Shown one piece after another: positions 36,753 through 46,106 of a stretch of DNA of 64,000 nt. Location: assembly GCA_016191875.1 (NCBI GenBank), contig JACPVG010000006.1:1-64000 (forward strand), written 5' to 3'. The notes below the pieces were generated by a model. It ran no database searches, was not told where the DNA came from, and saw nothing but the letters and a program-made list of their open reading frames with translations. This stretch comes from Chloroflexota bacterium (GTDB lineage: Bacteria; Chloroflexota; Anaerolineae; Anaerolineales; UBA11579). Made by a program: the position numbers and the translations under genes. Each line of letters opens with the position of its first letter. The stretch's first letter is position 1.

Positions 36753-37835
36753 CTAATCGCCAAAACTGATTCCCAGTCCCCTGGCAGTTCTGATTGCATC
36801 GCCCTCAACATCCACGCGCTTTGGTTGCGCCAGCACCTCATCCAATCCTACGTCAATCACCTTGGCATCCTGCAGAGCAACCATTCTCCCGAATCTTCCT
36901 TCAGCCGCCAGACGTACCGCGCCTCCACCGTATCGGGTGGCAAGCCAGCGATCGAAAGCGGTTGGAGTACCCCCGCGCTGAATGTGCCCCAACACGGTAA
37001 CCCGGGTCTCTGCGCCGCAGGCGGACTCGACAAACTTCCCAACGGCCTGGCCAATTCCGCCCAGGCGGGCCACGAACACTTCATCGCCTCCGCGCGCAAA
37101 TACCTGTTGCCCTCCTTCCGGTTGGGCACCTTCCGAAACCGCGACCATGCTGAACTTGCTTCCGGAGGAGATACGCTCCTGCACTTTCTCACAGATTTTC
37201 TCGTATCGAAATGGAATTTCAGGAATCAAGATGATGTCCGCTCCGCCGGCAACCCCGGCATGTAGGGCGATAAACCCGGCATCCCTTCCCATCAGCTCCA
37301 GAATCATGACCCGATGATGCGATTCGGCAGTCGTGTGGAGTCTGTCCAGAGCCTCCATAGCGATATTCAAGGCAGTGTCAAATCCGAAAGTCACCTCGGT
37401 TCCGGCGACATCGTTGTCAATCGTCTTAGGCACCCCCACGATGGGAACACCTTTGGCATAAAGCTCGCGCCCGATCTTGAGGGTTCCATCTCCGCCCACG
37501 ACGATGACCGCGTCCAGTTTCAGCTTTTCGATGGCCGCCACACACTGATCGCTCACATCCTCGACGATTTCTTCTCCATCCCGGATGGTCTTTCTGGCAA
37601 ACGGGTTACCCCTGTTGGCTGCTCCGAGAATCGTGCCACCGCGCTGAAGAATCCCTCTTACTGAGGCGATATCCAGAACCATCAAGCCATCCGGCTCGAT
37701 GAACCCGTCGTAGCCATGTCGCACGCCGATGACTTCACATCCATACTCGTTGATGGCGATCTTTACGGCTGCGCGTATGACCGCGTTCAGCCCCGGGGCA
37801 TCCCCGCCCCCAGTCAATATGGCGATTCTCTTCAT
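36753..37835 (-). CDS. 6-phosphofructokinase
   Basis: LTGGGDAPGLNAVIRA; VVGGDGTLKIGRELYAKGVPIVGVPKTIDND. Confidence 0.94.
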   Translation of the reverse strand: MKRIAILTGGGDAPGLNAVIRAAVKIAINEYGCEVIGVRHGYDGFIEPDGLMVLDIASVRGILQRGGTILGAANRGNPFARKTIRDGEEIVEDVSDQCVAAIEKLKLDAVIVVGGDGTLKIGRELYAKGVPIVGVPKTIDNDVAGTEVTFGFDTALNIAMEALDRLHTTAESHHRVMILELMGRDAGFIALHAGVAGGADIILIPEIPFRYEKICEKVQERISSGSKFSMVAVSEGAQPEGGQQVFARGGDEVFVARLGGIGQAVGKFVESACGAETRVTVLGHIQRGGTPTAFDRWLATRYGGGAVRLAAEGRFGRMVALQDAKVIDVGLDEVLAQPKRVDVEGDAIRTARGLGISFGD

Positions 37836-37909
37836 CGAATACTCCCATGTTCACTGAAACGACACCATGACCTCCATCCATTGTATAGCAAATTCCATAG
37901 CGTTTTTGT

Positions 37910-37937
37910 TTGACAGGCCAGGCAGTCTGGCTACACT
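37910..37937 (+). promoter_or_regulatory. Sigma-70-type promoter upstream of the recombinase-like gene
   Basis: TTGACA - 16 nt - TACACT, about 30 nt before ATG at 37970. Confidence 0.6.
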
Positions 37938-37969
37938 AGTGTAAATGACTATGCGAAGAGGAGTAAGTC

Positions 37970-38863
37970 ATGGCAGGCGTCTCCCTTTCCCCCGCTCACA
38001 TTAACCAAATTTCACCCCTCAAGCCCTGCATTGAGGCATGGAGAATCTTTTTAGACGACCAGGGGCGATCGATTCATACAATCAAGGCATTTGTTGCCGA
38101 TGTCAATCTGCTGGCCGGGTTCCTCTCGCCCGACCGTCAGGTCGGCAGCATCAGCACCAAAGACCTGAACGTTTTTCTGGAATGGATGCAGCATGAGCGC
38201 GGCGTTCCATGCAGCCCCAAGACCCTATCCCGCCGAATCACCTCCCTGAAGTCGTTCTTCAAGTGGCTTAACGACAAGGCTGTCATCAGCATCGACCCGG
38301 CCGAGCGGGTGGTTCAAAAATCAGTGCTCAGCCCGTTGCCAGCCGTCCTCGATCGCGAAGAAGTGGCGCTGGTTCTAGACGTCGCCGACAAGTTTCGGTC
38401 CGCGGACCGCTCAGATGCCCGTCCCTACGCGCTGCTGAAATTCTTGTTGGATACCGGTGTAAAAAAGGGCGAACTCCTTGCCCTGTCAACAAACCATCTT
38501 GAGCTCGAGGTCGATTCTCCCTTCGTCTTCATCCGGTACGGCAGCCCGAACCATCGCTACAAGGAGAGAAAGATTTCCCTTACGCCAGAATGGATCAAGG
38601 CATTCTACGAATATCGCGCCCAGTACGACCTCAGTCAAAGATTGTTTCCGTGGTCGCCACGGCGATTGGAATACTTGCTGCAGGAGCTCGGCGAACAGGC
38701 CGGGATTGAAACTCAACTCTCGTTTCTCATGTGTCGTTGGACGTCAGCACTCACGGATTACCTGGACAATGTCGAGCCGATCAAGATTCGCCAAAAGCTG
38801 GGAGTATCCGAAATACAGTGGCGAGAGATAAACATGAAACTCCAGAAGTTGGTGTCCGGGTAA
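37970..38863 (+). CDS. Tyrosine recombinase (XerC/D-like) homologue, probably catalytically degenerate
   Basis: SAM-like N-domain (SIHTIKAFVADVNLLAGFL...SPKTLSRRITSLKSFFKWL); LLDTGVKKGELLAL; C-terminal MCRWTSALTDYLDN...KIRQKLGVSEIQWREINMKL. Confidence 0.85.
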   Translation: MAGVSLSPAHINQISPLKPCIEAWRIFLDDQGRSIHTIKAFVADVNLLAGFLSPDRQVGSISTKDLNVFLEWMQHERGVPCSPKTLSRRITSLKSFFKWLNDKAVISIDPAERVVQKSVLSPLPAVLDREEVALVLDVADKFRSADRSDARPYALLKFLLDTGVKKGELLALSTNHLELEVDSPFVFIRYGSPNHRYKERKISLTPEWIKAFYEYRAQYDLSQRLFPWSPRRLEYLLQELGEQAGIETQLSFLMCRWTSALTDYLDNVEPIKIRQKLGVSEIQWREINMKLQKLVSG

Positions 38864-38871
38864 CCATTCCC

Positions 38872-40314
38872 CTACTCTCCGATCCTCACCAGGCGCAGAC
38901 GAAAAAAAGGCGCCCCGGATGCTCCGTGGCCTTCTTCAGAGGCACGCAGCATGGGCACCCAGATCACCCGGTCTCCAAGACAGATCACCGGCCAATTGTC
39001 GCGCAAGGGGGCGAGGACTTTGTGATTGATAAAGAGATCAGAAAGCAATACCGAATGACCTCCCATTCCAAAAGGTCTCAGCCGCTCTCCGAGCATTCGT
39101 TTCCTTGCTGTGAGTTCCCCCACTGTGAGCCCCCCCCCAGCGAGAAGATCGGGCGTGAGCCGGATCTCCAATTTCCCCAAATCTGGGTTGTCGCTGGAAT
39201 CTAACTCCTTCGCGACAGCCGCAAGGGACAACTCCAGCGCCCAGTGCGAGTTAAGTGAGTAATTGCCCGGTTCTTTGAGTTTGATGCAATCCTGCTCCAA
39301 CTGCGGAAATTCGCCCGGTCCGAAAAGGGGTACGCCGACCCTGCCAATCCTGAATTCATTGCCAGTTCGCAACCCCCATATTTCGTCACCAAATTCGAGG
39401 CATGCAGGCGCAGCATCAGCCTCCGCCCACTCCAGTAGTCGCGCAATTTGGTCGTAGCCCAACTCAACATCGGGCGCCGCCTGCTTGCACCAATGGCGCA
39501 CAAGACGCCTGCGGACGGCCAGACTCTCTAGAAGAAACCGCCCACGTTGCACAACCACTCCGCCCTCCGGGAGGGGAGTGCTGATCACTTTGGATCTTTG
39601 GACGGCAATCTCAGCAAGGAAATCGTCCTCCCCACGCAGAACCTGACTAAGCTTCAAGATAGTAGTCTTAATCTGTGGATTGTAGGTCGCGAGCCCGGGA
39701 ATCAATTGGTGGCGAATACGGTTTCGCGCCCAGCGCTCGTCGCGATTGGTTTCGTCGTCCATGGGCTCGAGTCCATGGACGCGACAATACTCTTCGATGT
39801 CAGCGCGCCAGACAGCCAACAACGGTCGGGCGAGGGGAATTGAATCACTCCACTGCGGGATAACGATCCGGGGGCGCATTCCGGCCAGACCTTCACTCCC
39901 AGCACCTCGAAGCATATGCATCAACACAGTCTCAACCTGGTCATCCGCGGTGTGGGCAACAACCACGGCCGCGGCCCGCAATCTATTGGCCACTTCGAAC
40001 AAGAACCGGTAGCGAAGCGCACGGGCAGCCTCCTCAACTGACATCTTATTCTCCAGGGCAAATTCGGTCGTCAGTTGACGATCGGCGTGAAAAGGCAGGC
40101 CCCACTCCGCGCACATTTGGCGAACCCGTTCCGCGTCTTGCGCAGAGGAGGGCCGTAAGGCGTGATCAAAGTGGCCGACGTGAATCTGATAATTCAGTTG
40201 TTTGAGGGCGTGAGTCAATGCAAGGCTGTCTGGGCCGCCCGAAAGGCCGACCACCAGCAGGCAGCGTCGGTCGAATCCGGCATCCAGCAGCGATTTCCGA
40301 ACGAGGTCCAGCAT
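38872..40314 (-). CDS. tilS: tRNA(Ile)-lysidine synthase
   Basis: VVGLSGGPDSLALTHAL PP-loop; VAHTADDQVETVLMHMLRGAGSEGLAGM. Confidence 0.94.
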   Translation of the reverse strand: MLDLVRKSLLDAGFDRRCLLVVGLSGGPDSLALTHALKQLNYQIHVGHFDHALRPSSAQDAERVRQMCAEWGLPFHADRQLTTEFALENKMSVEEAARALRYRFLFEVANRLRAAAVVVAHTADDQVETVLMHMLRGAGSEGLAGMRPRIVIPQWSDSIPLARPLLAVWRADIEEYCRVHGLEPMDDETNRDERWARNRIRHQLIPGLATYNPQIKTTILKLSQVLRGEDDFLAEIAVQRSKVISTPLPEGGVVVQRGRFLLESLAVRRRLVRHWCKQAAPDVELGYDQIARLLEWAEADAAPACLEFGDEIWGLRTGNEFRIGRVGVPLFGPGEFPQLEQDCIKLKEPGNYSLNSHWALELSLAAVAKELDSSDNPDLGKLEIRLTPDLLAGGGLTVGELTARKRMLGERLRPFGMGGHSVLLSDLFINHKVLAPLRDNWPVICLGDRVIWVPMLRASEEGHGASGAPFFRLRLVRIGE

Positions 40315-40413
40315 CGAGTGGATTATAGCATTTGGGCTCCCGCGTCCGAAGACTGGCATAATCCTTCCGTTGTATAATACCCTGGCTGCTCAAACTACGG
40401 TCAAAGGACAACC

Positions 40414-41580
40414 ATGCAGGGCAAAATCCTTATCGTCGACGATGACATTGATACCCTCCAGTTGGTAGGCACGATGCTGGAGCGGCAGGGTTTCAAGATC
40501 GTGGCCGCCAACAACGGGCAGCAGGCGATTCAGAAGGCCTCGGACGAGAAACCCGACCTCATTATTTTGGATGTGATGATGCCGGGCATGGACGGCTACG
40601 AGGTCACACGCAAGCTCCGGGCCATGGAACACACTGCCTTTATCCCGATCATTCTGTTCACGGCTAAAACGCAGGTCGATGATAAGGTCACCGGCTTTGA
40701 ATCCGGGGCAGACGACTACCTGACCAAACCCACCCACCCCACCGAATTGATTGCCCGGGTGCGCTCGATACTCACGCGCCCCAAGACAGGTTCCTTGAGC
40801 CTCGAACAGGCCCATCAGGAAGAACCCGCAGGCAAGTCCACTGTGATTGGCTTGATCGCAGCGAAGGGCGGTTTGGGCGTAAGCACGCTGGCGCTCAACC
40901 TGGCCATTAGTATCCACAGCGCGACAGACGACTATGTGACGCTAGCCGAAATGCGCCCCGGGCAAGGGGACATAAGCGTTTATCTTGGCTATGCCGACAA
41001 CGATGCGCTCGGTCAACTGCTCTCCCGGCCCTATCAGGAGATTCGCCTGCAAGACGTGGAAGAGCGCTTAGTCACTCACGGCTCAGGAATCCAGATGTTG
41101 CTCGCGTCCTATAACCCCAAGAATATGGTGTTGTTGCAGGCCGTCGAGCAATTCGAGACCATTGTGAAGCATTTGTCCAGAATCGCTCCCTACACGATCC
41201 TGGATCTTGGGGTCGGGATGTCGGATGCCAACCGGAAAATGCTTGCCCAGTGCTCCAAGGTCGTGGTTATCATCGAGCCGAGCCCTCACGTGATCGCCCA
41301 TTCCATCGCACTCCTCGAGAATCTAAAGGAACGTGGGATTCCGGACGACCAGATCTATCCAGTGATTGTCAACCGCCAACGACTCGAAATTACGATGCCA
41401 ATCGCCCAGATTCAAAAAGCCATCGGCCGCCCGCCATCGGTCGTCATGACACCCGCGCCAGAACTCGCCTATCAGTCAGCGCTGCGCAAAGAGCCGATGA
41501 TTACTCAGCAGCCGCAAAGTCTCGTGGCTGGTCAGATCAGCAAACTCGCCGAGATTCTGACTGCGGAAGGGCAAAAGTAA
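40414..41580 (+). CDS. Response-regulator receiver fused to CpaE/MinD-like ATPase domain
   Basis: ILIVDDDIDTLQLVG...DLIILDVMMPGMDGYEV...LTKPTHPTELIARV, then IGLIAAKGGLGVSTLALNLA. Confidence 0.9.
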   Translation: MQGKILIVDDDIDTLQLVGTMLERQGFKIVAANNGQQAIQKASDEKPDLIILDVMMPGMDGYEVTRKLRAMEHTAFIPIILFTAKTQVDDKVTGFESGADDYLTKPTHPTELIARVRSILTRPKTGSLSLEQAHQEEPAGKSTVIGLIAAKGGLGVSTLALNLAISIHSATDDYVTLAEMRPGQGDISVYLGYADNDALGQLLSRPYQEIRLQDVEERLVTHGSGIQMLLASYNPKNMVLLQAVEQFETIVKHLSRIAPYTILDLGVGMSDANRKMLAQCSKVVVIIEPSPHVIAHSIALLENLKERGIPDDQIYPVIVNRQRLEITMPIAQIQKAIGRPPSVVMTPAPELAYQSALRKEPMITQQPQSLVAGQISKLAEILTAEGQK

Positions 41581-41589
41581 GCCGGTCAC

Positions 41590-42336
41590 ATGATGGGGCA
41601 CCTGGAACTCGCGCGAATTATCCAGAACGCCGAATACCTGGTCGTGCTAACGGGCGCCGGCATTTCCACCCCATCAGGCATCCCAGACTTTCGCTCGGAT
41701 AAAGGCGGACTGTGGGCGCGCGTTGATCCGATGGAGGTTGCCTCCTTATCTGCGTTCAGGACGAACCCCCAGAGGTTTTTTGAGTGGATGAGGCCACTGG
41801 CAGTCCAAATCATCGGGGCCAAGCCTAACCCTGCGCACTATGCGCTAGCGGAGATTGAAGAACACGGCATTCGCACCACCATCATCACCCAGAACATCGA
41901 TGGCCTCCATCAGAAGGCAGGTTCCACGAACGTCTTGGAAGTCCACGGCACGCTGAATACCCTGACATGCGTACATTGCTCCAACCAGCGCTGCGTCACG
42001 GATTTCATGGATGCTCTGGTTGAGGAGCTACAGATGCCACGCTGCCCTCAATGCGGCCACATCTTAAAACCTGATGTAATTCTATACGAAGAGCAGCTAC
42101 CGGTTCGAATCTGGCAGGCCGCCGAGAAGGCAGTCGCGGACTGTGATGTGTTGATGGTGGCAGGTTCATCACTCGAGGTTCTGCCCGTGGCGGGGTTGCC
42201 ACTGCGCGCGCTGGAACATGGAGCGAACCTTATCGTGATCAACCAATCAGAGACCTTTTTGGACGATCGTGCAGCCGAGGTCGTACGTGACGACCTGGCC
42301 GAAGCGCTTCCCAGGATCGCCAATGAAATCGGATAA
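41590..42336 (+). CDS. cobB: Sirtuin-family NAD-dependent protein deacylase
   Basis: VLTGAGISTPSGIPDFRS; TQNIDGLHQKAGS; CVHC...CPQCG zinc site; VAGSSLEVLPVAGLP. Confidence 0.94.
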   Translation: MMGHLELARIIQNAEYLVVLTGAGISTPSGIPDFRSDKGGLWARVDPMEVASLSAFRTNPQRFFEWMRPLAVQIIGAKPNPAHYALAEIEEHGIRTTIITQNIDGLHQKAGSTNVLEVHGTLNTLTCVHCSNQRCVTDFMDALVEELQMPRCPQCGHILKPDVILYEEQLPVRIWQAAEKAVADCDVLMVAGSSLEVLPVAGLPLRALEHGANLIVINQSETFLDDRAAEVVRDDLAEALPRIANEIG

Positions 42337-43528
42337 GAACTCCCGGGGAGCGCTGCTCCAGCGTTACCTGAGCCTTCTGGAGATCAGCCGCGATTTGTCA
42401 TCTGTGCTGGATCTGGATGTGCTCCTGCATCGAATCGTGAATGCGGCCGCGGCAGTAACCGGCTCAACTGCCGCTTCCATCCTGCTGTACGATGAATCTA
42501 AACACGAGCTCTACTTCCAGGCATCCACGAATCTCGATACGCCCCTGATGAAGGGGTTGATCGTTCCGGTTGAGGGAAGCATAGCGGGTGCTATCGTCAC
42601 ACAACGTGAACCGCTGATTGTCCAGAACACCCGGGAAGACCCTCGGCATTTCGCGGGTATCGGAAAGTCGACCCAGTTCGAAACCGAATCACTCTTGGGC
42701 GTTCCCTTGCTGGCAAAAGACAAAGTGGTGGGGGTGCTTGAGGCCTTGAACAAGCGCGAAGTCGATTTCACCGACGATGACCAGACCCTGTTGTTGGCGC
42801 TGGGCTCCCAGGCCGCCATTGCTATAGAAAACGCGCGACTGTTCCAGCAATCGGACCTCATCGCCGAGATGGTTCACGAAATTCGCACTCCGCTGGCATC
42901 GATAAACACCGCCACTCACCTGTTGCTTCATAAGAACCTGGACGGCCAGCAGCGCTCCAGGATGGCCGAAACAATTCAACGAGAGACCCAACGCCTGTCA
43001 GAACTGGCGACTACATTCCTGGACCTGGCCCGGCTAGAATCCGGTCGAAATCAGTTCAAAATCGAACCGGTAGAGATCCCCGCAGTGCTTGACGATGCCC
43101 GTCAGGTAATGAGCGCACGGATGGAAGAACAAAGGCTTGCCCTGGTGTGGCTGGTGGAAGAAGCCGTCCCGATAGTCCAGGGCGACACCGACAAACTAAA
43201 ACAGGTCGCACTGAACCTAATCAGCAATGCAATTAAGTACAACAGCAAGAATGGTTCGATCACTATTGGGTGCGGCCATGACAAGGAAAAAGTGTATTTT
43301 TACGTGGAAGACACCGGCAGAGGCATGCTCCCAGAACACATCGATTCCCTCTTTGAAAAGTTCTATCGGATTCCGGGATCCGAAACCGTGGCTGAAGGTA
43401 CCGGTTTAGGGCTCTCGATATGCAAGAAAATCGTCGAGGCGCATGGCGGCTCAATCGAAGTGAAGAGTACGCTGGGCAAGGGCACGCGCTTCACGGTTAA
43501 ACTACCACGCGGGCCAATCCCAGAGTGA
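42323..43528 (+). CDS. GAF-domain sensor histidine kinase
   Basis: GAF domain then MVHEIRTPLASINTATHLL (H-box), NLISNAIKYNSKNG (N-box), GTGLGLSICKKIVEAHGG. Confidence 0.93.
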   Translation: MKSDKNSRGALLQRYLSLLEISRDLSSVLDLDVLLHRIVNAAAAVTGSTAASILLYDESKHELYFQASTNLDTPLMKGLIVPVEGSIAGAIVTQREPLIVQNTREDPRHFAGIGKSTQFETESLLGVPLLAKDKVVGVLEALNKREVDFTDDDQTLLLALGSQAAIAIENARLFQQSDLIAEMVHEIRTPLASINTATHLLLHKNLDGQQRSRMAETIQRETQRLSELATTFLDLARLESGRNQFKIEPVEIPAVLDDARQVMSARMEEQRLALVWLVEEAVPIVQGDTDKLKQVALNLISNAIKYNSKNGSITIGCGHDKEKVYFYVEDTGRGMLPEHIDSLFEKFYRIPGSETVAEGTGLGLSICKKIVEAHGGSIEVKSTLGKGTRFTVKLPRGPIPE

Positions 43529-43530
43529 AA

Positions 43531-45285
43531 TCAGATCGCGCCCTTGCGGCCAAATTGCCGCTCCAGCAGGTCAAGTGAAATGTGAATCATGGTGGGCCGC
43601 CCATGTGGGCATGTGCGCGGCGCCCGGCAACCCTCCAGACCCTGAAGCAACGCTTTCTGCTCTTCCACGCGGAGTGCCTGGCCCGCCTTCACTGCCGCCC
43701 GCTTGCAGATGCGCGCGATCAGGCGGGCTTCGAGCTCCGAGGTCAGGGGCGTTTCGTCCTCTTCGAAATCCCCTATAACGACCCTGAGCGCTTGAGCCGG
43801 ATCTGCACCTACTACTGCGGCAGGAACCGCCCTGACCCTGAAAAGATAGGGGCCGAATGCCTCAACTTCAAACCCCAGCGATTTGAGCGTCGGTAGTTGC
43901 TCATCCAGCATGCGCGCCTCTTCAGGCGAGAGTTGGATGACGGCGGGCTCCAGCAACACTTGTGAGGCAATGCCATCCTGCCGTTCATTCATCATTCGCT
44001 CATATAGGACGCGTTCGTGAGCAGCGTGCTGGTCAATCAAATAAAGCCCATCCGGTCCCTCAGCGACCAGAAACGCATTCCCGATTTGACCGATCAATCG
44101 CAGCAGCGGGAAACTGCTCATCATCGGTGTGTCCAGGCTGGCCGCATACGGGTCGCGATGCGTGGCCGCTGGCTGGCTGCCCCCCTGCTCAATGTCCATC
44201 GCCATCGAGTTAGCCTGAAGGGCGTTAGGTGCAGACCCGGACTCCCATTCTCCTGTTGGTCTGGTCCATCGTGGCGGGCCGGATAGTTGGGGAACTGGTG
44301 TGAACGCCAGCAATCCTCGCTTGACCGCCCGCTGAACAGCGCTGAATAGCGCGCCCGGATCCTGAAACCTCACCTCGGACTTGGTTGGATGGACATTGAT
44401 ATCCACCTGATCCGGTGAGAGGTCAATAAACAAGAACACTATTGGATAGCGCCCCACCATCAGCATGCCGTGATAGGCTTGTATCAAGGCCGCGTTGAGC
44501 GCGTTATCCCGAATCCAGCGTCCATTCACAAAGAACGTGATGGCAGAGCGGTTCCCGCGCGTCTCACTGGTCGGGCTCACATAACCGCGGACGCGCATAC
44601 CGTCGTAATCCGCATCGATCTCCAGCATCTGACGTGCCAGCGAGGCATCATACAACAGGCCAAGGATTTCCCGCTGGTCACCACTTCCACTAGTCTTGAG
44701 TCCCATCCGCCCATCCTGCTCAAAACCAAACCGGAGGTATGGGTAAGCAATTGCATATCGGGTAACAAAGGCATCGATGTTCTTCTTTTCAGTCGTATCG
44801 CTCTTGAGGAATTTAAGTCGTGCTGGGACATTGAAGAATAGATTTTCCACTTGAATCACGGTTCCCTGTGCGGCTGATACGGGTCGCAAGTTCCCGATGT
44901 GACCGCCTTCAACCACCAGCTGAGAGCCCTCATTATGGTCCCTGGAACGCGAGGTGATCGTCATCCGGCTTACCGAGCCAATTGAGGCCAACGCTTCACC
45001 GCGGAATCCCAGCGAGTGGATGCGGTGGAGGTCAGCCACTTCCCTCAGTTTGCTGGTGGCATGCCGGGCAACGGCCAGAGTCAGTTCGCTCGGCGCTATG
45101 CCCTCGCCATTATCCGCCACTTCGATTGTCCGACGTCCTGCTTCAATTACGGAGATCTGGATGCTGCGGGCACCCGCATCGATCGAATTTTCAACCAGCT
45201 CTTTGACCACAGATACCGGCCGCTCGACCACTTCACCAGCTGCGATCTGTGAGGCAACCTCGTCGGGGAGTATGCGGATGCTCAT
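43531..45285 (-). CDS. mutL: DNA mismatch repair protein MutL
   Basis: MSIRILPDEVASQIAAGEVVERPVSVVKELVENSIDAGA; GFRGEALASI; C-terminal CPHGRPTMI. Confidence 0.96.
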   Translation of the reverse strand: MSIRILPDEVASQIAAGEVVERPVSVVKELVENSIDAGARSIQISVIEAGRRTIEVADNGEGIAPSELTLAVARHATSKLREVADLHRIHSLGFRGEALASIGSVSRMTITSRSRDHNEGSQLVVEGGHIGNLRPVSAAQGTVIQVENLFFNVPARLKFLKSDTTEKKNIDAFVTRYAIAYPYLRFGFEQDGRMGLKTSGSGDQREILGLLYDASLARQMLEIDADYDGMRVRGYVSPTSETRGNRSAITFFVNGRWIRDNALNAALIQAYHGMLMVGRYPIVFLFIDLSPDQVDINVHPTKSEVRFQDPGALFSAVQRAVKRGLLAFTPVPQLSGPPRWTRPTGEWESGSAPNALQANSMAMDIEQGGSQPAATHRDPYAASLDTPMMSSFPLLRLIGQIGNAFLVAEGPDGLYLIDQHAAHERVLYERMMNERQDGIASQVLLEPAVIQLSPEEARMLDEQLPTLKSLGFEVEAFGPYLFRVRAVPAAVVGADPAQALRVVIGDFEEDETPLTSELEARLIARICKRAAVKAGQALRVEEQKALLQGLEGCRAPRTCPHGRPTMIHISLDLLERQFGRKGAI

Positions 45286-45357
45286 CGCAAGTCAAGACTA
45301 AATCAACTCTGAGAGCCTGTCAAACGATTTCGCGAACCGGTCAGTCAGGAGATAAAA

Positions 45358-45384
45358 AAGCGCTTCCTAAAAACGGAGGCGCTT
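45358..45384 (-). terminator. Intrinsic terminator downstream of the V4R-like gene
   Basis: 10-bp stem AAGCGCtTCC / GGAgGCGCTT (one G-U pair) with T-run on the minus strand. Confidence 0.75.
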
Positions 45385-45401
45385 CGTAGTCGAATACTGC
45401 T

Positions 45402-46019
45402 CTATTCTGCAGGCTTTTCCAACAAAATTATCCCCTCTTTCGCTCCCATCGCGATGCACTCAACCGCCTTTATGCGCAGGATTTCGCCGCCCGTTGCCCA
45501 CTTGGATGCCGAATTCAGCACGCCGACGGCGAGATGGCAAACAGGCTCGTCCGCCGTCCGGCCCCAGCACATAGGGCAGCGCTCGATGATCCACTTCCAG
45601 GCGGCCTCATCTTCTTCTACTCGAACTTTCTGATCGCTTACCGTATTGAAGAACTTTGCGAAGAACAACAGGCCAGCCTTGAGACGTGTACGCGCAGAAC
45701 CGAGGGCCATGGCCGCCTGGGCTGCTTTCTGGACTTTTTCGTACTTGTCCAGGCTATAGGTAAATGTCTCTTCGCCGCCACGCGTTGCAAACACCCGAGC
45801 GCCCTTGGATCCATACATATCCCACAGCGCTTTCTGGATCGCGGAAACATGCTCAAATGGGAAGTCTTTTTTGATATTGTCAGGGGGATAATTATCAATG
45901 TACTGCGGCAGGCCGGCAAGGTTCAAGAGCGCGTTCACGCCATTCTTGCCCAGAATCTCTTCCGCCGCGACCAGTACGCCGCGGCCCCAAATGTTCGGAT
46001 AAAAATAGGCTTCACTCAT
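45402..46019 (-). CDS. V4R (4-vinyl reductase-like) domain protein
   Basis: C-terminal RCPMCWGRTADEPVCHLAVGVLNSASKWATGGEILRIKAVECIAMGAKEGIILLEKP resembles V4R. Confidence 0.65.
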   Translation of the reverse strand: MSEAYFYPNIWGRGVLVAAEEILGKNGVNALLNLAGLPQYIDNYPPDNIKKDFPFEHVSAIQKALWDMYGSKGARVFATRGGEETFTYSLDKYEKVQKAAQAAMALGSARTRLKAGLLFFAKFFNTVSDQKVRVEEDEAAWKWIIERCPMCWGRTADEPVCHLAVGVLNSASKWATGGEILRIKAVECIAMGAKEGIILLEKPAE

Positions 46020-46106
46020 ACGCGTCTCGCCTCAACGTGGAGTTTTTAAGCGCATCCCCATTGTACTATGGCTGCCAATTTTCCATGGGAGCGCCCATTC
46101 TCAGAC

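Noticed and set aside
37970-38863. Recombinase gene as evidence of an integrated element
   Set aside because: Flanking genes are housekeeping (pfk, tilS), no att-like repeats or cargo were seen, and catalytic residues are missing.
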